Assembly: GCA_028679775.1 (NCBI GenBank)
Contig: JAJRAX010000078.1
Coordinates: forward strand, 1-5,518
Origin: Methanothrix sp.
GTDB taxonomy: Archaea; Halobacteriota; Methanosarcinia; Methanotrichales; Methanotrichaceae
DNA length: 5,518 bases
Direction of reading: 5' to 3'
Part shown: in pieces, positions 1-4,747 of the stretch
How the letters are laid out: each line of letters starts with the position of its first letter
Position numbering within the stretch: the first letter of the stretch is position 1
The notes under the pieces: generated by a model
What the model was told of the DNA's origin: nothing
Database searches by the model: none
The model's input: the letters and a program-made list of their open reading frames with translations, nothing else
Made by a program: the position numbers and the translations under genes

Positions 1-1
1 A

Positions 2-259
2 CGTCATCGATCTAACTTGCTTTGATGATTTGCACAAAGTAGGGGTCGGATCTTGATAGGCTCTTCCCCTCAGTCCGAGGGTGCGAATGTTCAAGCTGGC
101 ATTGATGTCTCGATCCATCTCAAGCCCACAGTTAGGGCAAAGATGGGTTCGGTCTGCCAATGCCAGATTATAGATATACCTGCAAGTATCAAGAGTCAAG
201 TCTAACGAAGCTACTTGTTGCTTGTTAGGGTACATCCTGAACTTGTAGGAAGTCTTCAT
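2..259 (-). pseudogene. tnpB: Internally deleted TnpB (IS200/IS605, IS1341-type), 3' end beyond the window
   Basis: Translating the minus strand from the ATG at 259 gives 86 residues, still open at the window edge. Residues 1-34 match the start of TnpB proteins (MKTSYKFRMYPNKQQ, then TCRYIYNLAL). Residues 35-59 match the C-terminal end instead: ADRTHLCPNCGLEMDRD contains the second CxxC pair of the zinc finger (C41, C44) and the last RuvC motif (DRDINASLNI, Asp51). Full TnpB is roughly 350-420 residues, so about 270 residues are missing between the two blocks, including the first two RuvC acidic residues and the first CxxC. The junction keeps the frame. An in-frame ATG at 265 is an alternative start; GGATGGGG precedes the chosen one. 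No nuclease activity is expected from this product. It is most likely a relic, although the intact frame leaves a short expressed peptide possible. Confidence 0.82.
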
Positions 260-306
260 CCCCATCCATGCTCCATCAAAATATTTATGGATCCCTAACT
301 AGATAT

Positions 307-393
307 CTATTTCGCTTCAAGTTCAATAAGAGTAGGCACGGCATTCATCCCGCCCCCTGAAGGGAGCGGGTCTTCTGCCTGCTTTTCTATAAA
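307..393 (-). pseudogene. C-terminal tail of a second TnpB relic
   Basis: On the minus strand, the frame following the stop codon at 394-396 reads a short tail: EKQAEDPLPSGGGMNAVPT and then LIELEAK, ending at a TAG at 307-309. A proline/glycine-rich EDPLPSGGGMN-type ending translated through a GC-rich hairpin resembles the C-termini of archaeal IS1341-type TnpB proteins, where the end of the gene overlaps the right end of the element. No catalytic part of TnpB is present upstream, where a zinc-finger gene occupies the sequence. It lies upstream of the 86-residue TnpB remnant in the same orientation, so at least two insertion events, or a rearrangement of one element, are needed. The assignment rests on recalled family resemblance over a short stretch. 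Confidence 0.5.
349..370 (-). repeat. GC-rich hairpin, probable TnpB right end / omega-RNA 3' stem
   Basis: A 9-bp stem (349-357 with 362-370, one G:T wobble) closes a 4-base loop. On the minus strand it is preceded by GAAGA and followed by ATGAATG, the layout seen at right ends of IS1341-type elements, where the hairpin ends the guide RNA scaffold and the sequence after it acts as guide. It could also act as a terminator for the zinc-finger gene ending at 394, but no T-run follows it on the minus strand, which makes an element end more likely. Confidence 0.55.
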
Positions 394-549
394 TCATGCT
401 CCCTGGCAAGTATAACAGAGATAAGTCCAAGGTTGAACATCGGTTGATAAATGGCCATTGCAATAATCCTTTCCACATCTGGAGCATGCATGATCCGCAT
501 CCTTAGTGCATCGATTGCCGCTATTATCTACATAATTACATTGATTCAT
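394..549 (-). CDS. Small Cys/His-rich zinc-finger-like protein (51 aa)
   Basis: The ATG at 549 opens a 51-residue frame ending in TGA at 394-396. It contains C4, C14, C22, C25, C30, H33, C45 and C48. The core reads CSRCGKDYCNGHL, followed by LCYTC near the end. This spacing of CxxC, CxxH and CxxC pairs resembles small cross-brace zinc domains (AN1 or B-box like) that occur as stand-alone short proteins in archaea; the exact family is not certain. Eight potential ligands would bind two zinc ions. No signal peptide or membrane segment is seen, so it should be cytosolic. A TATA box at 588-594 predicts a leader of about 16 bases, with no clear Shine-Dalgarno. It sits among TnpB relics, and its frame continues after the stop into a TnpB tail, so its 3' end may have been altered by an insertion. 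Function unknown. Confidence 0.62.
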   Translation of the reverse strand: MNQCNYVDNSGNRCTKDADHACSRCGKDYCNGHLSTDVQPWTYLCYTCQGA

Positions 550-587
550 GGACCAAATGATACTATTTCATCTAATTAATATTTCCC

Positions 588-594
588 ATATATA
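588..594 (-). promoter_or_regulatory. TATA box for the small zinc-finger gene
   Basis: The minus strand reads ACTATATATGG here, close to the archaeal box A consensus. Transcription would start about 25 bases downstream, near 565, leaving roughly 16 bases before the ATG at 549. Confidence 0.45.
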
Positions 595-642
595 GTCCTG
601 GAATTATGTCGCGTCCGTCCTATTTATTGGTGTTAAAATTAT

Positions 643-650
643 TTATATAA
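643..650 (+). promoter_or_regulatory. TATA box for the possible small ORF at 672
   Basis: TTATATAA lies in an AT-rich stretch with its centre about 26 bases before the ATG at 672, the spacing expected for a leaderless archaeal transcript. A second AT-rich match (TTTATAA) follows at 652-658. Together with the minus-strand TATA box at 588-594 this makes 550-671 a divergent promoter region. Confidence 0.35.
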
Positions 651-671
651 TTTTATAACCTAAACAGTATA

Positions 672-785
672 ATGAAAGGTCCGCGTGGGCGACCAACTTT
701 TTTGCCCAAGACGGATTCTTGCCAGGCATACAAAAATTTAAAAGATGCAGGCCAGATTAGGATTTCTGGCCTTATTGATGGATAG
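672..785 (+). CDS. Possible small ORF of 37 aa, probably leaderless
   Basis: The ATG at 672 opens a 37-residue frame that begins MKGPRGRPTFLPKTD and ends GQIRISGLIDG before a TAG at 783-785. The N-terminus is basic (KGPRGRP, AT-hook-like), and the remainder looks like an ordinary soluble peptide. It has no ribosome binding site, but a TATA box ends about 22 bases upstream, which fits leaderless expression. Two inverted repeats lie inside it (680-715 and 749-772). The second probably terminates the opposite gene. After the stop the frame runs on for 13 more codons, so it could be the start of a broken longer gene. No family was recognised, and with so few residues the call is tentative. Confidence 0.33.
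   Translation: MKGPRGRPTFLPKTDSCQAYKNLKDAGQIRISGLIDG
680..715. repeat. Imperfect inverted repeat with T-rich loop
   Basis: TCCG (680-683) pairs with CGGA (712-715), and TGGGC (686-690) pairs with GCCCA (704-708). A small asymmetric internal loop separates the two stem parts. The 13-base apical loop contains six T residues on the plus strand. No role is evident. Confidence 0.4.
749..772 (-). terminator. Hairpin terminator of the repeat-protein gene
   Basis: A perfect 8-bp stem (AGGCCAGA at 749-756, TCTGGCCT at 765-772) with an 8-base loop lies about 50 bases past the stop codon at 823. On the minus strand it is followed by a T-rich stretch (TTTT, then TTTTT, around 731-744). This suits transcription termination of the minus-strand gene. 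Confidence 0.5.
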
Positions 786-822
786 GATTGATAGAGGCGG
801 TCCTCAGGTCTTCCTGCTCAGT

Positions 823-1284
823 TTAATTAACCCAAGGCATCTCTCCCTGTGCCTGTAGTCCATCACTGGATAGGTCTTTGCCCATCATGGACTTGGGGCC
901 GGCATTCTCATTGTGATCCTGTGGAGCGTTTGGCTCGCAGGGAGAGGGCATTTTGCCGTCCATCATGGACTTGGGGCCGGCATTCTCATTGTGATCCTGT
1001 GGAGCGTTTGGCTCGCAGGGGGAGGGCATTTTGCCGTCCATCATGGATTTGGGTGCGCAATTGTTCCTATGTCCTGCATCACCGTTCTGGCCCATCGGCA
1101 CGGGACCGGTAAGCTTTCCATCCATCGCTTTGCAGTCACATGGATCCAGGAGCTTGCCTGCTTCACCCATAGGCTGCTGATTCTGGGAATTCATTTGCTG
1201 CTTTTCCGAATCAGGCATTGAAAAGGCCGGCATTGCCAATAGGCATGCGGCCAGCAATGCCATCAAAAGCTTTGCGAATTTCAT
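823..1284 (-). CDS. Secreted Met/Cys-rich protein with 26-residue tandem repeats
   Basis: The chosen start is the ATG at 1284, giving 153 residues; GGAGGT at 1292-1297 sits 7 bases before it. A GTG at 1299 would put that site inside the gene and is unlikely. Residues 1-22 form a signal peptide (MKFAKLLMALL core, cleavage likely near AFS). The mature part is hydrophilic, rich in Met, Pro, Asn, Asp and Gly, with scattered Cys and His. Two tandem 26-residue repeats occupy 78-103 and 104-129 (PKSMMDGKMPSPCEPNAPQD and six more residues). The opening PKSMM recurs at 130-134, and a diverged copy can be traced over about 52-77 (KAMDGKLTGPVP). Met, Cys and His spacing would allow soft-metal binding, but this is a guess. 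LAAC at 11-14 matches a minimal lipobox yet sits mid-hydrophobic core, so plain secretion is preferred. No known family recognised. Confidence 0.72.
   Translation of the reverse strand: MKFAKLLMALLAACLLAMPAFSMPDSEKQQMNSQNQQPMGEAGKLLDPCDCKAMDGKLTGPVPMGQNGDAGHRNNCAPKSMMDGKMPSPCEPNAPQDHNENAGPKSMMDGKMPSPCEPNAPQDHNENAGPKSMMGKDLSSDGLQAQGEMPWVN
882..1037. repeat. Two tandem 78-bp direct repeats
   Basis: Copies at 882-959 and 960-1037 are identical except for one base (A943 versus G1021), which is synonymous (both Ser codons) in the minus-strand gene. A third partial copy begins at 1038 and diverges after about 10 bases. The period is a multiple of three, so copy-number change keeps the frame. The near identity points to a recent duplication or ongoing homogenisation. 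Confidence 0.95.
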
Positions 1285-1291
1285 TTTACTA

Positions 1292-1297
1292 ACCTCC
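1292..1297 (-). promoter_or_regulatory. Ribosome binding site deciding the start at 1284
   Basis: The minus strand reads GGAGGT, 7 bases before the ATG at 1284, a strong match to the archaeal 16S rRNA 3' end. It decides against the GTG at 1299, which lies upstream of it. Confidence 0.75.
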
Positions 1298-1358
1298 ACT
1301 CAAGACATGCTCATGCCCTGATGGCTGAGCTGTCTTACAAACCCTGCATTAGGCGAAC

Positions 1359-1370
1359 GATATAAAAGAT
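1359..1370 (-). promoter_or_regulatory. TATA box for the secreted repeat protein, flanked by CGAACGA copies
   Basis: The minus strand reads CTTTTATATC, a good archaeal box A. Transcription would start near 1337 and give a leader of about 50 bases. On the plus strand the heptamer CGAACGA lies on both sides (1354-1360 and 1377-1383, 23 bases apart), which could be paired regulator sites. Confidence 0.5.
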
Positions 1371-1385
1371 TATAACCGAACGAAC

Positions 1386-1599
1386 AACTATGAACCCAGA
1401 CATAAATCAGGTTTAATGTCCAATTACGGTTCTAATTAAAAATTAAAAGTTCCAGATGGTCCTATTTTGAAAAATACGCGAGTTGAGCAATTTTGCGATG
1501 ATCCCTTCTGCGCAGAGCGAGCAGTGGAAGAGAATAGATCGAGGAGATAGCGCTTCTGGACCGCCTGAAAAATACATATTACTAAAAATAGTTTTATAT
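1386..1599. other. Intergenic region without a convincing gene
   Basis: This AT-rich stretch lies between the promoter of the secreted repeat protein and the end of the rhodanese-like gene. The only open frames are short, and neither strand shows a start supported by a ribosome binding site and TATA box. A more GC-rich patch at about 1500-1565 could be decayed coding sequence, but it cannot be assigned. T-tracts on the minus strand at 1584-1588 and 1568-1572 follow the rhodanese-like gene and probably serve as its archaeal terminator. Confidence 0.5.
1568..1588 (-). terminator. T-tract terminator after the rhodanese-like gene
   Basis: On the minus strand two TTTTT runs (1584-1588 and 1568-1572) begin about 12 bases past the stop codon of the rhodanese-like gene, with no stable hairpin. 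T-rich tracts of this kind are sufficient for archaeal RNA polymerase termination. Confidence 0.4.
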
Positions 1600-2640
1600 T
1601 TAATTTACATTACTGAGCGCCCATTTCGTGTCCTTCCACCAGCCTCCTTCCAGTAGAGTGGCATTGTAGCCCATGAGCCTGAGGCTGTAGAAGAGAGAGT
1701 AGGCCTGCGGCGTGCCGTAAACGATGACTGTTGAAGACGAATCCAGACGCCTCTCGAAGAGGTCCTTCAGCGTATCGGCATTCTTTATCCGAGAGCCATC
1801 ATAGATCTTATCTAAAGATAGGCAGATCGACTCATTGCCAAGCCTATTCTGGCCATAGTCTGAGAAGTCCCGAGCATCAAGGATTCGAACATCTGCCTGC
1901 CCAAGAATGCTCTCCAGGTTGTCAGACGTGACAAGCAGCCATGGCACGACATGGGCCGTGTAGTTCGTGGGCCGCAGAGATGAAAAGAGCGATGCATCAG
2001 ATGCTTCCTCAGTTGTGATCTCAACTCCCACATCCTGGGCCGCATCCAGGCCACCGTCAAGCAGGCTGAGATTCTTGTGCCCCAGATAAGAGAGAGCCCA
2101 GAAGACCATTGCCGCATCCTCGACTGTGTCGCCATATATTAGGAGCCTGTCGTTCTCCATCACTGCCGCCCTGGAGAGGGCCGTTTCGGCAGATGACGTG
2201 TCCAGGGCCCCGTCCTTTTGCAGATCTTTCCAGCAGAGATTTCTGGCCCCTGAGATATGGCCCGCAAGGTAATCTTCAGTCGATCTCACATCAATGAGTA
2301 TCCGATCTCCATTGGTGACGATGGCTGAAGGGCTTGTGATGAGATCTGGCAGCACATAGCCGTCTTTGGGGTCTGCCTTGGATATGGCTGCTCCGCTGCT
2401 GCCTGCCTGGCCGCCATTCTGCTGGCTTTTGAGCTGGGCCGCCTCATAGGCCTCCTTCTTGGCGAGCCATCCATCCAGGTCAGTCCAGTCCGGGCAAGTT
2501 GGACAAAACTCTCCGGTCTCAGTTCCGGCCAGAGCCAAGGTCATCATGATTCCAGAGAAAAATACAGAGAGCAAGCAGAACACGATTGCTGCATTTGTCA
2601 CTTTTTCCAGCCGAATGAATCGGAAATTGCCGCCGCCCAT
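1600..2640 (-). CDS. Exported protein with two rhodanese domains lacking catalytic Cys
   Basis: The ATG at 2640 is chosen because GGAAGTGA lies 8 bases upstream; a TTG at 2664 would add 8 residues with poorer support. The product has 346 residues. A hydrophobic segment at about 16-38 is a signal peptide or membrane anchor placing the rest outside the cell. Next come a CPTC motif (C46, C49) and a Gln/Gly/Ser-rich linker (about 70-92). Rhodanese domain 1 spans about 95-207, with LIDVR and GHISGARNL, and domain 2 about 227-342, with ILDAR. In rhodanese sulfurtransferases the active-site Cys follows the 'vvvYC' strand. Here both sites read YG (G170 in LLIYGDT, G309 in VIVYGTP), so persulfide chemistry at those sites is not expected. 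A binding role, or thiol chemistry by the CPTC pair, is possible but unproven. The gene has its own promoter and diverges from the ADH synthase gene. Confidence 0.82.
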   Translation of the reverse strand: MGGGNFRFIRLEKVTNAAIVFCLLSVFFSGIMMTLALAGTETGEFCPTCPDWTDLDGWLAKKEAYEAAQLKSQQNGGQAGSSGAAISKADPKDGYVLPDLITSPSAIVTNGDRILIDVRSTEDYLAGHISGARNLCWKDLQKDGALDTSSAETALSRAAVMENDRLLIYGDTVEDAAMVFWALSYLGHKNLSLLDGGLDAAQDVGVEITTEEASDASLFSSLRPTNYTAHVVPWLLVTSDNLESILGQADVRILDARDFSDYGQNRLGNESICLSLDKIYDGSRIKNADTLKDLFERRLDSSSTVIVYGTPQAYSLFYSLRLMGYNATLLEGGWWKDTKWALSNVN

Positions 2641-2707
2641 AATTGAATTCACTTCCTTGATCAAGGCATCCTGCCACTATTTTAGACTTACTGATGGGCT
2701 GGCAAAC

Positions 2708-2715
2708 TATATATA
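2708..2715 (-). promoter_or_regulatory. TATA box for the rhodanese-like gene
   Basis: TATATATA on the minus strand, preceded by TG, is a strong archaeal box A. The expected start of transcription is near 2685, leaving a leader of about 45 bases before the ATG at 2640. It lies about 35 bases from the TATA element of the divergent gene. Confidence 0.6.
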
Positions 2716-2744
2716 CAACTAATTTGTTCATTGTAGTAATAGAA

Positions 2745-2760
2745 AGTACTATAATGTACT
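2745..2760 (+). promoter_or_regulatory. TATA element inside a perfect palindrome, ADH synthase promoter
   Basis: AGTAC (2745-2749) and GTACT (2756-2760) are exact inverted copies around TATAAT (2750-2755). The central TATA-like core lies about 49 bases before the ATG at 2801, which predicts transcription from about 2778 and a leader of about 23 bases carrying GGAG at 2789-2792. A dimeric regulator bound here would cover the TATA element and block TBP; this regulatory role is inferred. Confidence 0.5.
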
Positions 2761-2800
2761 AAACAATACATTGAATTAAGGTTTAACTGGAGAGTATAAA

Positions 2801-3598
2801 ATGAGAGGAACATCAATCCGCATGGAAAGGATATTCAATCGCAGAACAAAAAATACAGTCATCATTCCTATGGACCACGGGGTAACGGTAGGGCCTATCG
2901 AGGGCATAAAGAGCGTCAAGGCCATAGCTGATGCCGTGGCCTCAGGTGGAGCCGATGCAGCAGTAGTGCACAAAGGTGCAGCCGCTTTCGGCCACCGTGG
3001 TTATGGCCGTGACCTAGGGCTGATCATCCATCTCTCCGCCTCCACAGCTCTTGGGCCGGACCCAAACAACAAGGTGCTGGTGGCCACGGTCGAGGAGGCT
3101 CTGAAGATCGGCGCTGATGCAGTGAGCATTCATGTCAACGTCGGCGCTGAGGACGAGAGCAACATGCTCTTTACATTGGGCGAGATCTCTCGTCATTGTC
3201 AGGACTGGGGAATGCCACTTTTGGCCATGATGTACCCCCGAGGAAAGAAGATCAAAGACGAATACTCTGCGGAGTATATCGCTCATGCGGCCAGAGTGGG
3301 TGCGGAGCTCGGTGCGGATATCGTTAAGACCAATTATACCGGGGACACGGACAGCTTTGCCAGAGTTGTGGAGAGCTGCCCAATTCCTGTTGTCATCGCA
3401 GGTGGGCCTAGAGTTGACTCAGAGCTGGATCTGCTAAAAATGGTCGAAGGTGCGATATCGGCTGGAGCACGGGGTGTAGCCATTGGCCGAAACGTCTTCC
3501 AGCATGAGAATCCTGCCCTCATAACCCGGCGCATCTGCGGAGTGGTTCACAAAGGCCTTCATGCCGATGAGGCAATAGAGATCACCTCGGCAGAGTGA
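2801..3598 (+). CDS. aroA': 2-amino-3,7-dideoxy-D-threo-hept-6-ulosonate (ADH) synthase
   Basis: This 265-residue cytosolic enzyme matches Methanocaldococcus MJ0400 along its length. It condenses 6-deoxy-5-ketofructose 1-phosphate with L-aspartate semialdehyde to give ADH, the first step of the archaeal route to 3-dehydroquinate and aromatic amino acids. It is a class I aldolase-like TIM barrel. The Schiff-base lysine is K176 ([11 protein letters not shown]), and D25 (IPMDHGV) and Y145 (AMMYPRGK) are the other catalytic positions, each 8 residues lower than in MJ0400 as recalled. Subfamily motifs [31 protein letters not shown] and AIGRNVFQH are intact. GGAG at 2789-2792 supports the start. 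Related archaeal fructose-bisphosphate aldolases are a less likely alternative. The usual partner, dehydroquinate synthase II, is not the next gene; a membrane protein follows after 46 bases. Confidence 0.93.
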   Translation: MRGTSIRMERIFNRRTKNTVIIPMDHGVTVGPIEGIKSVKAIADAVASGGADAAVVHKGAAAFGHRGYGRDLGLIIHLSASTALGPDPNNKVLVATVEEALKIGADAVSIHVNVGAEDESNMLFTLGEISRHCQDWGMPLLAMMYPRGKKIKDEYSAEYIAHAARVGAELGADIVKTNYTGDTDSFARVVESCPIPVVIAGGPRVDSELDLLKMVEGAISAGARGVAIGRNVFQHENPALITRRICGVVHKGLHADEAIEITSAE

Positions 3599-3644
3599 TG
3601 AAGATCAACAGAGATAAAAAGGTACAACCGCATTACCTGGATTG

Positions 3645-4706
3645 ATGAACGCAGCACTGCTCTTTTGCCGGGCTCGCCTCCCCATTTTCTTTTTTTCTCT
3701 TTTCGTTCTATCTACTCTGTTCACCCTTTTTTGCTTGTCTTCGGCCTCTTTCGGCCAGTCTGATGAAGTTGTACAGCAGGCCCCTCATCTATTGATATCT
3801 TCGGTCTACGGCGATTTGGAGCAGGATCACCCTTCAAGCATCTTCGTTGTAGTGGAGAATAATGCTTCAGTATCAAAACCAAGAGCAAATTCTGTCTCAA
3901 AAGAGCCAGATGAGTTCGGATTGGATAAAGAAAATGCCCGCAGCATTACGGCTGAGCTTATCAGCCCGGATGACCGAATTAGAATCCTCTCAGGGCCCCA
4001 GGTGGCCGGTCTCCTGGCTGGGGGAGAGAACACGACCCTTCAGTTCATGGCTCTGGTGGAGGGCGTGCCGCCGGGAATCTATCCACAAGAGCTTCGCCTT
4101 AACTATTCCTGGCTCTCGGATGTGACTGTTTCAGAGGAGGATGGGACCATTGATTTTGTTTTTAATTATATGGACAAGTCGATAAGTCTTCCTCTGCAGG
4201 TCAAGGTCATGATGGGGCCGAGGATAGAGCTGTCCAGCCAGGAGGGCAGCGTTGCTTCTGGAGAGGAGGCAGTATTAGATCTCACTCTGACCAACATGGG
4301 AGACAAGCCTGCCCTGAACCTTAAGGTGCAGGCTAGCCCCACTTCGCCCTTTTTGATGGTCGAAAATGGCAATGAAAATGTGAGCATCTCTCCGGGCGAA
4401 AGCATTGATCTCGACGTTTCCATATTTACTGATGAAAACGCGACTGCTGGATACTATGCTCTTCCCTGCAGCATCATCTACCAGGATGAGAAGGATGGAG
4501 AGACAAGACACGAGGAGGTTTCTGCCCTCGTTTATGTGGGCGATCGAGGATATCCTTCCGTGCTTGATTTCTCCGGCTTTTTGGGCCTTCTGGGAGCTAC
4601 GGAACTGGTTCGGTTCGTTCTTTTTCTTCTTCTGCTTCTTCTCCTTCTGGCGGGCGGCTTTTGGCTTAAGAGAAGGCTTCTTCGGAAAAGAAGATGGGTG
4701 AGATAA
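3645..4706 (+). CDS. Secreted Ig-like protein with C-terminal membrane anchor
   Basis: The ATG at 3645 gives 353 residues; a TTG directly before it is a less likely start, and no strong ribosome binding site is visible. Residues 14-37 form a hydrophobic signal sequence ending near SFGQS. The extracellular part looks like beta-sandwich modules: one at about 45-190 and a second at about 193-299, with GEEAVLDLTLTNMGDKPALN and SPGESIDLDVSIF, typical of the COG1361/NEW3-type Ig-like folds of archaeal S-layer-associated proteins. Five N-glycosylation sequons occur (N73, N129, N153, N245, N265). A leucine-rich segment (about 321-340, eight consecutive Leu) spans the membrane, and RRLLRKRR places the C-terminus in the cytosol. 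Function is likely cell-envelope structure or binding. It may be co-transcribed with the ADH synthase gene, although GATAAAAAG at 3612-3620 could be its own weak TATA box. Confidence 0.8.
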   Translation: MNAALLFCRARLPIFFFSLFVLSTLFTLFCLSSASFGQSDEVVQQAPHLLISSVYGDLEQDHPSSIFVVVENNASVSKPRANSVSKEPDEFGLDKENARSITAELISPDDRIRILSGPQVAGLLAGGENTTLQFMALVEGVPPGIYPQELRLNYSWLSDVTVSEEDGTIDFVFNYMDKSISLPLQVKVMMGPRIELSSQEGSVASGEEAVLDLTLTNMGDKPALNLKVQASPTSPFLMVENGNENVSISPGESIDLDVSIFTDENATAGYYALPCSIIYQDEKDGETRHEEVSALVYVGDRGYPSVLDFSGFLGLLGATELVRFVLFLLLLLLLLAGGFWLKRRLLRKRRWVR

Positions 4707-4747
4707 CCAAACGCCGATAGGTTGACGCTGATATGTTGAGCAAGACG

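Noticed and set aside
2..259. TnpB-like nuclease-dead repressor (TldR) as an explanation for the short TnpB.
   Set aside because: TldR proteins are near full length with point-mutated active sites. This product lacks the entire central body of the protein.
882..1037. Direct repeats as a possible CRISPR array.
   Set aside because: The two 78-bp units abut with no spacers, and they lie in frame inside a protein-coding gene.
849..1221. Two plus-strand open frames (849-1112 and 913-1221) across the repeat region.
   Set aside because: They are mirror images of the repetitive minus-strand gene. They lack ribosome binding sites and TATA boxes, and the minus-strand frame has a signal peptide, strong ribosome binding site and promoter.
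1498..1656. Plus-strand open frame of 52 codons beginning MIPSAQSEQW.
   Set aside because: It has no ribosome binding site or suitable TATA box. Its second half runs through the AT-rich 3' region and the end of the rhodanese-like gene, and the product looks like no known protein.
4707..4747. A terminator between the convergent membrane-protein and deaminase genes.
   Set aside because: The 41 bases contain no stable hairpin and no T-run on either strand, so no terminator can be supported from the sequence.
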